From Hyphomicrobiaceae bacterium (lineage in GTDB: Bacteria; Pseudomonadota; Alphaproteobacteria; Rhizobiales; Hyphomicrobiaceae): a stretch of DNA of 64,000 nucleotides. The position numbers were made by a program, and so were the translations under genes. Positions 25,908 to 35,109 of this stretch are shown here, piece by piece. Numbering within the stretch: the stretch's first letter is position 1; every line of letters starts with the position of its first letter. The stretch covers positions 248,001-312,000 of the forward strand of contig JALHOW010000001.1 in NCBI GenBank assembly GCA_022842785.1, read 5' to 3'. The notes under the pieces are model-generated. The model saw nothing but the letters and a program-made list of their open reading frames with translations. It was not told the origin of the DNA and searched no databases.

Positions 25908-26717
25908 TCACGACGCCATGAGCTCAGTATCTGCGTCGGATCGCATGAGCGTGAGGAAAACATCCTCGAGCGTCGAACTACCGCGGCCGGCAGCGGCCTT
26001 CAGCTCGGCGAGCGTGCCTTCGGCGGTTAGGCGGCCGCGATGCACGATGCCGATGCGGTCGGCGAGGCGCTCGGCAACTTCCAGAATGTGCGTCGTAAGG
26101 ATGATCGTGGCGCCAGCGCGGACGCGCGCCGTGAGCAGATCCTTGACCTGCCGCGCAATGGCGACGTCGATACCGGTCAGTGGCTCGTCGAGCATGATAA
26201 GCATGGGATCGTGGATGAGCGCGCCCGCCAGCGCCACCTTCTGCTTCATGCCGCGCGAGAAACCCTCGCAGCGCTGATGGCGGTGAGGGCCGAGGTCGAG
26301 AACCTCGATCAGCTCGCCCGCGCGCCGTTCGGCGAGTGCCGCGGGCACGCCCCACAGTCCCGCCACGAGTTCGAGATACTCGAGCGGTGAAAGCTTGTCG
26401 TAGAGCATGGGTTCATCAGGGAGCCATGCCGTGATGCGCTTGGCGGCCAGCGGATCCTCGAGCGTGTCGATGCCGAAGATGCGGATCGTGCCGCTGTCGG
26501 GGCGCAGCAGCCCGGCGATCATGCGCAGTGTCGTCGTCTTGCCGGCGCCATTGGGGCCGAGAAGCGCATAGAATTCGCCCGGGCGAACGGCCAGATCCAT
26601 CCGCTCGACGGCGACGGCGGCACCGAAGGTCCGCTGTACGGCGCGGAGCTGTACAGCGTCCGCCGCCGTCACGTCGTCCGCGCTCCAATCCGGCACAAGG
26701 TTTAAGTCCGCCGTCAC
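25908..26717 (-). CDS. ABC-2-type transporter ATPase
   Basis: A 269-residue ATPase: Walker A LLGPNGAGKTTT (about 54-65), signature GFSRGMKQKVALAGAL, Walker B LIMLDEPLTG, H-loop TTHILE. The signature reads SRGMK rather than SGGQ, common in ABC-2 exporters. It starts with GTG (complement of 26715-26717) with AGGAG 8 bases upstream; the overlapping ATG is out of frame. It is paired with the permease gene downstream. Confidence 0.9.
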   Translation of the reverse strand: MTADLNLVPDWSADDVTAADAVQLRAVQRTFGAAVAVERMDLAVRPGEFYALLGPNGAGKTTTLRMIAGLLRPDSGTIRIFGIDTLEDPLAAKRITAWLPDEPMLYDKLSPLEYLELVAGLWGVPAALAERRAGELIEVLDLGPHRHQRCEGFSRGMKQKVALAGALIHDPMLIMLDEPLTGIDVAIARQVKDLLTARVRAGATIILTTHILEVAERLADRIGIVHRGRLTAEGTLAELKAAAGRGSSTLEDVFLTLMRSDADTELMAS

Positions 26718-26879
26718 ATCGAACTCCTACGCTCACAGAATGGCTGGTGGAGCCTAGCGTGGTCATGTTGCTACCGCCTTAATCGACTGCATGGTGGTTC
26801 AGCGCTTCGGGGCCTGGACAGGCGCGCCATGATGCCGCTCAATGCCGGTGCAACACATGAGCAGGACGGGGAGCATCGC

Positions 26880-28064
26880 ATGAGCATGGCCGCGGCGGGA
26901 AAGACGGATCTCGAGAAGAAAATCTGCGCGTGGCTCGCCGAAAGCCGTCAGGACATGCTGAGCCTGCTCGAGCAAGTCGTGAATATCGATAGCGGTAGCT
27001 ACGACAAGGCGGGTGTCGATGCCGTGGGTGAGCGCTTCGTGCGCCACTTCGAAGAGCGCGGGCTGCTCACACATGTCGAGCCGGACGACACGTTCGGTAA
27101 TGCCATTCACATTCGCCTCGACGACACGCCGACCAACGAGAAACCGATTGTCCTCATGGGCCACCGCGATACGGTCTTCCCCAAGGGCGAGGCCGGTCGC
27201 CGCAGCTTCAAGATCGAGGGTGGCCGTGCCTATGGTCCCGGCGTCGCCGATATGAAGGCCGGCCTCGTGATGAACGCGTTCGTGCTCGAAGCCTTCAAGC
27301 GGCATGGCGGAGCACCCGCGCCACTCGCAGGGCTCATCACGTCGGACGAGGAAATTGCCTCGCCATCCTCACGGCCGGTTATCGAGCGTGTCGCGCGCGG
27401 GGCGCGGGCCGTATTCAACTCCGAGCCGGGCCGGCCGACGGGGAATGTCGTGAGCGGGCGCAAGGGCGGCATTTTCATGCGCTTCGAAGTTCTGGGCAAA
27501 GCCGCGCATTCCGGCGGCAATTTTGAGAAGGGCATTTCTGCGATCGGGGAACTCGCGCACAAGATCGTTGCACTTCACGCGCTGACGGATCTGCCGCGCG
27601 GGCTCACGGTCAATGTCGGTCTCGTATCCGGCGGGCAGAGCGTCAACACGACTGCGCCCTCTGCAGAAGGACGCATCGATCTGCGTTATGTGAAGCCCGC
27701 TGATCGGACATACGCTCTCGCCGCTATTCAGAAGATCATCGATGGCGCAACGGTGCCTGGCACGACGGCGACACTCGAAATCCTTGGTGAGTTCCTTCCG
27801 CTCACGCAGTCCACCGAAAGCGGCACGCTGCTGGAGACCTATGCTGCGGCATCGCAGGATCTCGGGATGAGTGTGAAGGGTGAGTTCACAGGCGGTTGCG
27901 CGGATTCCGGCTTCACTGCAGGTGTCGGCTGTCCGACGCTGTGTGCTGTCGGGCCGGTCGGAGGCAATGCCCATACGCCCGAGGAGTATCTCGAGGTCGA
28001 CTCCATCGTGCCGCGTGCGCAGGCTCTCGCGCTCGCCATCCTGCGGCTGCCTGCAGCGGGCTGA
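26880..28064 (+). CDS. M20 family peptidase, carboxypeptidase G2-like
   Basis: A 394-residue di-zinc exopeptidase resembling CPG2 (glutamate carboxypeptidase). Key segments: VLMGHRDTVFPKG, AYGPGVADMKAGLVM, ITSDEEIASPSSRPVIE and FNSEPGRPTGNVV; the dimerisation lid has GKAAHSGGNFEKGISA. The closing AHTPEEYLEVDSIV is typical. It may release glutamate from folate- or acyl-type conjugates. GGGGAG precedes the ATG at 26880, which is preferred to an ATG at 26829. No signal peptide, so it is cytoplasmic. Confidence 0.85.
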   Translation: MSMAAAGKTDLEKKICAWLAESRQDMLSLLEQVVNIDSGSYDKAGVDAVGERFVRHFEERGLLTHVEPDDTFGNAIHIRLDDTPTNEKPIVLMGHRDTVFPKGEAGRRSFKIEGGRAYGPGVADMKAGLVMNAFVLEAFKRHGGAPAPLAGLITSDEEIASPSSRPVIERVARGARAVFNSEPGRPTGNVVSGRKGGIFMRFEVLGKAAHSGGNFEKGISAIGELAHKIVALHALTDLPRGLTVNVGLVSGGQSVNTTAPSAEGRIDLRYVKPADRTYALAAIQKIIDGATVPGTTATLEILGEFLPLTQSTESGTLLETYAAASQDLGMSVKGEFTGGCADSGFTAGVGCPTLCAVGPVGGNAHTPEEYLEVDSIVPRAQALALAILRLPAAG

Positions 28065-28181
28065 GCGAAAGAGTCGCGAACGGCGGCGCGACGGCTGTCG
28101 TGCTCGGAGCTGAGGAACTCGCCGGCGCCATGCTAAGATCCTACTGGACCATAGTACCGACAGAGTAGATGGGAGCGCCGC

Positions 28182-29003
28182 ATGCCTCTTTCGATCGACG
28201 AGAAATCGAAGCGTTTTGTCGCTCTGCACGAGCGCGAGAGCTCCTTTGTCATCCCCAATCCATGGGACGCCGGTTCGGCGCGCGTTCTCGCAGCCCTCGG
28301 CTTCGAGGCACTTGCGACCTCCAGTGGCGCGTGCGCGGGTGTGCTCGGTCGCACGGACGGGCGCATCACACGCGCCGAGGCGATTGCCCACGCCAAGGTC
28401 ATCGTCGATGCGACCGACCTTCCTGTTGCCGCCGACCTCGAGAACGGGTTCGGCGATAGCGCCGACGATGCTGCTGAAACCATACGTGCTGCCGGTGCCG
28501 TCGGTCTTGTCGGGGGCTCGATCGAGGATTGCGCGGGGCCTGGCAAGGGGCTCTACGAATTCGAGCACGCCGTTCGCCGTGTGGAAGCAGCCGTCGCTGC
28601 GGCGCGCGCACTGCCCTTCAAGTTCATGTTCACCGCGCGCGCGGAAAACTTCATCCGCGGCAATCCTGATCTCGACGACACCATTCGCCGCCTCAAGGCT
28701 TTCGAGCGCGCAGGTGCCGACGTGCTCTTCGCGCCGGGGCTGCCCGATGTCGATGCCGTGCGCAAAGTGTGCGCGAGCCTCGATCGGCCGTTCAACTTCA
28801 TGGTCGGCATTAAGGGACGCTCGTTCACTGTGGCTGACCTGACAGCGGCAGGCGTCAAGCGGATCAGTCTTGCGACCTCGCTCTACCGTGCGGCCATGAC
28901 CGGTCTCCTCGATGCTGCGCGGGAGGTCCAGACGCAGGGCACGTTCGGCTATCTCGACCGTGCAGTGCCGACGCCTGATCTGAACAAGATGCTGGGCGGA
29001 TGA
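28182..29003 (+). CDS. Isocitrate lyase/PEP mutase family protein
   Basis: A 273-residue TIM-barrel protein. It opens with LHERESSFVIPNPWDAGSAR, typical of the PEP-mutase-like branch, has the AADLENGFGDSADDAAETIR metal-binding segment, GSIEDCAGPGKGLYEFEHAV and FTARAENFIRGNPDL. Relatives act as 2-methylisocitrate lyase, oxaloacetate decarboxylase or phosphonopyruvate enzymes; the CCXXX-type catalytic loop of isocitrate lyase (KKCGH) is not present, so C-C lyase activity on isocitrate is unlikely. It stands alone between the peptidase and the formate dehydrogenase genes. Confidence 0.82.
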   Translation: MPLSIDEKSKRFVALHERESSFVIPNPWDAGSARVLAALGFEALATSSGACAGVLGRTDGRITRAEAIAHAKVIVDATDLPVAADLENGFGDSADDAAETIRAAGAVGLVGGSIEDCAGPGKGLYEFEHAVRRVEAAVAAARALPFKFMFTARAENFIRGNPDLDDTIRRLKAFERAGADVLFAPGLPDVDAVRKVCASLDRPFNFMVGIKGRSFTVADLTAAGVKRISLATSLYRAAMTGLLDAAREVQTQGTFGYLDRAVPTPDLNKMLGG

Positions 29004-29422
29004 GCGCTGGCTCGCTCGCCTAGGTCGGGGGATCGCCAGCGGGACAGTTTGGGATCGCACTCCTGAGGCCGGGAGGGCCGCGCCCGCACGGGACGGCCGA
29101 AGGAGCGTGGCCGGCGTCGAGGGCCGAGGGATGCGGTCCACTTCCTCTGCCTATCGATCGCACATCACAATCAATCAATTGTCTATCAATATGAGGTGGT
29201 TAAGCCGGCAGCCGTTCCGTGCCCTGAACGCGTTGGTGCAACGCAAAATATACCAGCGTTTACAATGCGAAACCCAATGTGTAAGAGTTCTAATATTCGA
29301 GGAGTCTCGCCCGGGTGGTGGTCGACTTCGAAGACGTTAGTCTTCTTTGTACGACACGCGCTGAGGCGGGACTGGCAATTTCCGCAATGTCGGCGCGATA
29401 GACAAGGCGGAGAGGTGCCCAA
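29004..29422. other. Long leader region upstream of formate dehydrogenase
   Basis: A 419-base gene-free stretch. Bases 29160-29330 are much more AT-rich than the surroundings and hold an inverted repeat GCGTTG-GTG-CAACGC (29230-29244) and repeated AACGC units. No convincing sigma54, FNR or ModE site was found. It most likely carries the promoter and operator of the fdn/fdo operon. Confidence 0.5.
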
Positions 29423-32400
29423 ATGAACGTGCAATTCTCACGACGCCAGTTCCTGAAGGGAACGGGCGCGGGAGTTGCGGGATCGGCGATTGGAGCCTTC
29501 GGCTTCGGGGGAGCAGAGGTGGCGCTCGCGCAGGCGGCCCACTCGTTTAAGCTCTCGAAAGCGACCGAAACCCGCAACACATGTCCGTACTGCTCGGTGA
29601 GCTGCGGGATGATCCTGTACAGCCGCGGTGATGTGAAGAAAGGCGAGAAGGCCGATATCTTCCACATCGAAGGCGACGTCGACAATCCGGTGAACCGCGG
29701 CACGCTATGCCCCAAGGGCGCCGGCGTCCTCGACTTCATCCACTCGAAGCAGCGCGTCACCCGGCCCATGCATCGGAAGCCGGGCAGCGACAAGTTCGAG
29801 CCGGTCACCTGGGATTTCGCGATGGATCGCATCGCGAAGCTCATGAAAGAGGACCGTGACGCGAACTTCATCGAGAAGACGCGCGACGGCGTAACGGTGA
29901 ACCGCTGGCCCACCATGGGCTTCCTCGCCGGCTGTGCCACCTCGAACGAGGCTGGCTGGCTGACCTGGAAGGCCGTTCGCGGCCTCGGCATCGTTGCAGT
30001 CGACAACCAGGCACGTATCTGACACGCCCCGACGGTAGCCAGTCTGGCTCCGACATACGGGCGTGGCGCGATGACGAACTCCTGGACCGACATCAAGAAC
30101 GCCGATGTCGTGCTCATCATGGGCGGCAACGCGGCCGAAGCGCATCCGTGCGGCTTCAAGTGGGTCACGGAAGCCAAGCACCATAACAAGGCGCGCCTGA
30201 TCGTCGTCGATCCGCGGTTCACGCGCTCGGCCTCGGTATCGGATTTCTACTGTCCGATCCGTGCTGGCACCGATACCGCGTATCTGCTCGGCATCATCAA
30301 TTACCTGATCACGAGCGATAAATTCCATCGCGAGTACGTGGCGAACTACACGGACGTCTCGTTCGTCGTGAAGGAAGGCTTCTCGTTCGACGAGCAGGAA
30401 GGCGTGTACTCCGGCTTCAACGCGAACAACCGGACGTACAATCGTGACACGTGGGACTACGAGATCGGAGCTGACGGCTTCGTCGTCAGGGATACGACTC
30501 TCGAGCACCCGCGCTCGGTCTACCAGCTCCTGAAAAAGCACGTCGCCCGGTACACGCCGGAGATGGTGGAGCGCATCTGCGGATCGCCGAGGGACAAGTT
30601 CCTCAAGGTCTGCGACATGATCTCAACGACCGCCAATGGCGAAAAGTCGATGACGATCATGTATGCGCTCGGCTGGACACAGCACAGCTACGGCTCGCAG
30701 ACCATCCGCACTGCGGGCATGCTTCAGCTCATGCTCGGCAATATCGGTGTGCCCGGTGGCGGCGTGAATGCGCTGCGCGGTCACTCGAACGTGCAGGGCC
30801 TGACGGACATCGGTCTGCTTTCGCAGTCGACGCCGGGTTATCTCGGTCAGCCGCGTGACAGTGAGCCGACGCTCGCGGCACACATGGCCAACCGGAATTT
30901 CCGGCCGTTGCAGCAGAACTCGGTCAGCTTCTGGCAGAACTACAAGAAGTTCTACGTGAGCTTGCTGAAGTCCATGTACGGCGCGTCGGCGACGGCCGAG
31001 AACGACTTCGGCTACGAGTGGTTGCCGAAGCTCGACAAGGTCTACGACACGCTGCAGATGTTCGAGCTCGTCCACAAGGGTGAGATCAAAGGCTTCGTCT
31101 GTCAGGGCTTCAATCCGCTGCTCTCTGTTCCCAACAAGGGTAAGCTGATTGAAGGGCTCTCGAAGCTCAAGTTCCTGGTGTCGATCGACCCGCTCGAAAC
31201 GGACACTGTGAAGTTCTGGCAGAATCACGGCGAGGCCAATCCGGTCGATCCGTCGAAGATCCAGACCGAAGTGTTCATGCTGCCGGCGACATGCTTCGCC
31301 GAGGACGAAGGTTCGTTCACCAACTCCTCGCGGACCATCAACTGGCGCTGGAAAGCGGCGGACGGTCCGGGCGAAGCGCGGACCGACATCGCGATCATGG
31401 CGGACCTCTTCCTCCGCATTCGCGAGATGTACACGAAGGATGGGGGCAAGGTTCCGGACCCGATCCTCAAGGTCGACTGGGACTACAAGGATCCCAAGCT
31501 CCCCACGCCGGACGAGCTCATGCGTGAGATCAACGGCAAGGCGATTGTCGATATTCCGGATCCGGCCGATGCGACCAAGACCCTCTACAAGGCGGGTCAG
31601 CAGATCGCGGCGTTCGGACAGCTTCGGGATGATGGTTCGACCTCCTCGGGGTGCTGGATCTACACCGGCGCCTACACCGAGCGCGGCAACATGACGGCGC
31701 GGCGCGACAACTCCGATCCCTCTGGCAAGTACGTCTATGGGAACTGGGGCTTCGCGTGGCCGGCCAACCGTCGCATCCTCTACAACCGCGCCTCGGCGGA
31801 TCCGTCCGGCAAGGCGTGGAGCGAGCGGAAGTCGTACATCACGTGGAACGGCAAGGCGTGGAGCGGCGCGGACGTGCCTGACTATCCACCACCGCTCGCG
31901 CCTGAGCGGAATGCTGGTCCGTACATCATGAATGCGGAGGGCGTCGCTCGCTTCTTCGCCCGTCGCATGATGGCGGAGGGCCCGTTCCCGGAGCACTACG
32001 AGCCGCTCGAAAGTCCGGTGGCGAATGCTCTTCATCCGAAGACATCCACCAACCCGGCGGCGCGCGTGTTCGGTGAGGACCGTGCGGCATTCGGGACGGC
32101 GAAGGACTTCCCCTATGTTGCGACCACCTATCGACTGACCGAGCACTTCCACTGGTGGACGAAGACCAACAAGCTGAATGCGATCACCCAGCCTGAGTTC
32201 TTCGTCGAGATTTCTCCCGAGCTTGCGAAGGAGAAGAACATCTCGAACGGCCAGTGGGTGAAGGTCTCGTCCAACCGTGGTTCGGTGAAGGGCAAGGCGG
32301 TTATCACGAAGCGCATTCCGGCGCTCAAGATCGACGGCAAGACGGTGCATACCGTCGGCATGCCGATCCACTACGGGTTCATCGGCGAAACCAAGAAGGC

Positions 32401-32512
32401 GATCGGCGTGAACTCGCTGACGCCCTATGTCGGTGACGCCAATACCCAGACGCCGGAATACAAGGCGTTCCTCGTCAACATCGAGCCGCTCAGCGGCCCG
32501 GCCGTAAGCTGA
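29423..32512 (+). CDS. fdnG: Formate dehydrogenase-N/O alpha subunit, selenocysteine-containing
   Basis: One 1029-residue selenoprotein read through an in-frame TGA (30020-30022, residue 200). The Sec follows AVDNQARI and is followed by HAPTVASLAPTYGRGAMTNS, matching the FdnG/FdoG active site. N-terminal features: Tat signal SRRQFLKG (residues 6-13), then a 4Fe-4S motif CPYCSVSCG with a further Cys in GTLCPKGAG. The rest is the bis-MGD molybdopterin-binding domain with AHPCGFKWVTEAK and GNIGVPGGGVNALRGHSNVQG. It oxidises periplasmic formate to CO2 and passes electrons to the beta and gamma subunits. Treating the TGA as a stop would split the gene at 30022 and 30071. A SECIS hairpin directly follows the UGA. 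Confidence 0.95.
30023..30065 (+). promoter_or_regulatory. Bacterial SECIS element in fdnG
   Basis: Directly after the UGA, CACGCCC (30023-30029) pairs with GGGCGTG (30059-30065), and AGCC (30037-30040) with GGCT (30046-30049) around an AGTCT apical loop. Position and the GU in the loop match E. coli fdnG/fdhF SECIS hairpins, which bind SelB. Confidence 0.9.
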
Positions 32513-32524
32513 GGGAGGGCTGAC

Positions 32525-33430
32525 ATGTCTCAACTTCAACCGGCATTCGGCCTCGCGAAGCGCTCCGCCACCACCGGCTTCGTGCCGGCGGCCAAGGCGG
32601 AGACTCCGGTCGCCAAGATGATCGATGTCTCGAAGTGCATCGGCTGCAAGGCGTGCCAGGTCGCCTGCATGGAGTGGAACGATCTGCGCCAGGACATCGA
32701 GGAGAACGTGGGTGTCTACGAGAACCCCCACGATCTCACGCCGAATGCCTGGACGCTGATGCGCTTTTCCGAGTGGGAGAACCCCGAGCGGGGCCAGCTC
32801 GAGTGGCTGATCCGCAAGGACGGCTGCATGCACTGCCAGGATCCGGGCTGCCTAAAGGCCTGCCCGGCGCCCGGCGCGATCGTGCAGTACACCAATGGCA
32901 TCGTCGACTTCATCTCCGCGAACTGCATCGGCTGCGGGTATTGCGTGAAGGGCTGCCCCTTCAACATTCCCCGCATCTCGACGGCGGACAACAAGGCCTA
33001 CAAGTGTACACTGTGCTCCGACCGCGTTGCCGTCGGTCAGGGCCCTGCTTGCGCCAAGGCCTGCCCGACGAAGGCCATCACCTTCGGCACCAAGGACGAC
33101 ATGAAGAAGCTCGCCGCCGAGCGCGTCGCGGACCTCAAGGACCGCGGTTACTCGAAGGCCGGCCTCTACGACCCGCCCGGCGTCCAGGGTACCCACGTCA
33201 TGTACGTGCTGCACCACCTGGACAAGGCGCCGCTCTACGCGGGCCTGCCGCAAAATCCGCGGATCAGCCCGCTCGTCGAGCTCTGGAAGGGGGCCGGCAA
33301 GTATGCGGGCCTCGCGCTCCTCGGCATCACGGCGGCCTTCGGCGTCGTTCACCATCTGCTTGCGGGCGCAAACCGCGTTACGGAAGAGGATGAAGAAAAC
33401 GCGGAGAAGCTGCGGGGAGGTGGCACATGA
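32525..33430 (+). CDS. fdoH: Formate dehydrogenase-N/O iron-sulfur (beta) subunit
   Basis: A 301-residue electron-transfer subunit with four 4Fe-4S clusters' worth of cysteines: [35 protein letters not shown] and [22 protein letters not shown]-terminal membrane helix (about 258-283, [20 protein letters not shown]) anchors it. It carries electrons from the alpha subunit to the heme subunit. The ATG lies 12 bases after fdnG with GAGGGAGG before it; the stop overlaps the gamma subunit start (ATGA). Confidence 0.95.
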   Translation: MSQLQPAFGLAKRSATTGFVPAAKAETPVAKMIDVSKCIGCKACQVACMEWNDLRQDIEENVGVYENPHDLTPNAWTLMRFSEWENPERGQLEWLIRKDGCMHCQDPGCLKACPAPGAIVQYTNGIVDFISANCIGCGYCVKGCPFNIPRISTADNKAYKCTLCSDRVAVGQGPACAKACPTKAITFGTKDDMKKLAAERVADLKDRGYSKAGLYDPPGVQGTHVMYVLHHLDKAPLYAGLPQNPRISPLVELWKGAGKYAGLALLGITAAFGVVHHLLAGANRVTEEDEENAEKLRGGGT

Positions 33431-34116
33431 CCGGACACAAGGATGGCGAGGCACACCTCCAGGTGTCTCGCTACTCCGGTAGTGCTCGCATCAACCACTG
33501 GGTCGTTGCGATCAGCTTCGTGCTGTTGATGATCAGTGGGCTCGCGCTCTTCCACCCGAGCCTCTATTGGATGACGGGCCTCTTCGGCGGCGGGCCGACG
33601 GCGCGCTGGATCCATCCCTGGCTCGGTATTGTCCTGCTCATCGGCTTCCTCGGGCTGTTCGTCCGCTTCTTCGTGGCGAATCTGCCTGAGAGGACCGACT
33701 GGGTCTGGCTCGCGCGGCTTCGCCACGTCCTGGCGGGCCGCGAGGAGTACCTGCCCGAGGTCGGCAAGTACAATGCGGGCCAGAAGTTCGTCTTCTGGGC
33801 GCAGGCTTTCCTGGTGCTGGTCATGTTTGTCACCGGCATTGGCCTCTGGCCGGCGGGGCTTGCGTATTTCGAGCAGCTTCTGGGCTTCAAGGCCACCATC
33901 GACCAGCGGCGGCTGGCGGCTGTCATCCATGCCGGGGCCGCTGTCCTCACGATCGCCATCTGGATCATTCACGTCTATGCTGCGATCTGGGTTCGTGGCA
34001 CGATCAGTGCCATGACGCGCGGCACCGTGACTGGTGGATGGGCTTGGCGCCACCATCGGAAGTGGCTGCGCAAGGAGATTGGTAAAGAACCCGGCGGGCC
34101 CCATCCCGCCGAGTAA
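33427..34116 (+). CDS. fdoI: Formate dehydrogenase-N/O cytochrome b556 (gamma) subunit
   Basis: A 229-residue four-helix diheme cytochrome b of the FdnI family. Probable heme ligands are in [11 protein letters not shown], the HPSLYW/HPWLGIV region and [19 protein letters not shown]. It takes electrons across the membrane to quinone. Start at 33427 overlaps the beta subunit stop. The cytoplasmic tail [13 protein letters not shown] is standard for FdnI. Confidence 0.94.
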   Translation: MTGHKDGEAHLQVSRYSGSARINHWVVAISFVLLMISGLALFHPSLYWMTGLFGGGPTARWIHPWLGIVLLIGFLGLFVRFFVANLPERTDWVWLARLRHVLAGREEYLPEVGKYNAGQKFVFWAQAFLVLVMFVTGIGLWPAGLAYFEQLLGFKATIDQRRLAAVIHAGAAVLTIAIWIIHVYAAIWVRGTISAMTRGTVTGGWAWRHHRKWLRKEIGKEPGGPHPAE

Positions 34117-34152
34117 GGCGCGGTGGTGTAGTGATAGAGACGCGAGGCTGGG

Positions 34153-35091
34153 ATGCCGCGTGACGGTTCCAGACGCCCGGCCGGCGATGCCGTGCCGTTG
34201 GCCCCCATGGATATCGGCGAACTGGCGGATCCGCCCTTTGCCGTTCTCCCTGAGCCCTCTCGCGTTTTTCTCGCGCGGAGTGAGCGCTTTGCGGCGCTCG
34301 CCCCTGGGCATCAGCTCGAGGCATATCTGCACCTGCTCTCGCAGATCACGCGCGCACAGCACGATATCCTCGGCGACCTTTCCGAGCCTGCGTTGCCATC
34401 GGCCGAGCGGCTTGCGCTCGCGCGCGAAAACACCATGCCGCCGATCTCGACCGGCCAGATCGTGTTGGACGATGGAGCCGATCGCACGTTCGAAGCGCTG
34501 CTGAAGGCGCTGGCTGGTACCGATCTGGCAGACAGTTCGCGCGCCGCACTGGAGGCGGCCGAGAAGGCGGGGGCGGAAGCGCGGCGCCTGATGATGCAGG
34601 CGGTCATTCTCGACGAGATTCCAACCGATGCGATCGCCGAGCACGTACTGGCGGCTGCGGCCGTGCAGGTGCTTTTCACGCGTCTCGCCGCTCGCCTTGA
34701 CGTCAAAAAGCTCGAGCGCGTCGCCGATGGGGTCTGCCCATCCTGTGGTGGGGCGCCTGTCGCGAGCGCGATCGTCGGCTGGGAAGGTGCGCACGGCACA
34801 CGCTTCTGCACGTGCTCGATCTGCGCCACGCAGTGGAACGTGGTGCGCATCAAATGCCTCGTCTGCGGCAGCAACGACGGCATCGCCTACCACACGATCG
34901 AGGGCGGCCAACAGACGGTCATGGGCGAGACCTGTGAGCCCTGCGGTTCCTATGTGAAGATGCTCCATCAGCACAAGGACGCCGCGCTCGAGGCCGTCGC
35001 CGACGACGTGGCCTCCTTGGCACTCGACCTTACCCTCACAAAGGAGGGGTGGACGCGCGCCTCGATAAATCCGTTCCTTATGGGCTACTAG
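34153..35091 (+). CDS. fdhE: Formate dehydrogenase accessory protein FdhE
   Basis: A 312-residue cytoplasmic maturation factor for Tat-exported formate dehydrogenases. The C-terminal half has four rubredoxin-like Cys pairs: CPSCGG, CTCSICA, CLVCGS and CEPCGS, which bind iron in FdhE. The N-terminal half is helical. It is 36 bases after the gamma subunit gene. An alternative start is the in-frame ATG at MDIGELADPP (34207), which would drop a Pro/Arg-rich stretch. Confidence 0.92.
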   Translation: MPRDGSRRPAGDAVPLAPMDIGELADPPFAVLPEPSRVFLARSERFAALAPGHQLEAYLHLLSQITRAQHDILGDLSEPALPSAERLALARENTMPPISTGQIVLDDGADRTFEALLKALAGTDLADSSRAALEAAEKAGAEARRLMMQAVILDEIPTDAIAEHVLAAAAVQVLFTRLAARLDVKKLERVADGVCPSCGGAPVASAIVGWEGAHGTRFCTCSICATQWNVVRIKCLVCGSNDGIAYHTIEGGQQTVMGETCEPCGSYVKMLHQHKDAALEAVADDVASLALDLTLTKEGWTRASINPFLMGY

Positions 35092-35109
35092 CTGGCCCGG
35101 GAGTGCGAC

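Noticed and set aside
29170-29195. FNR box upstream of fdnG
   Set aside because: Only the ATCAA half-site is present; the TTGAT half is not.
29380-29400. Sigma54 promoter upstream of fdnG (TGGCAATTTCCGCAAT)
   Set aside because: The GG to GC spacing is 8, not the required 10 bases.
30020-30070. Split of the formate dehydrogenase alpha subunit into two genes or a pseudogene
   Set aside because: The frame is unbroken apart from UGA, the residue context matches Sec in FdnG, a SECIS hairpin follows, and selA, selB and selC are adjacent.
34118-34195. tRNA-like start with a D-arm-like GGTGTAGTGATAGA after fdoI
   Set aside because: No matching acceptor strand, no T-arm GGTTCRA with pairing, and it runs into the fdhE coding region.
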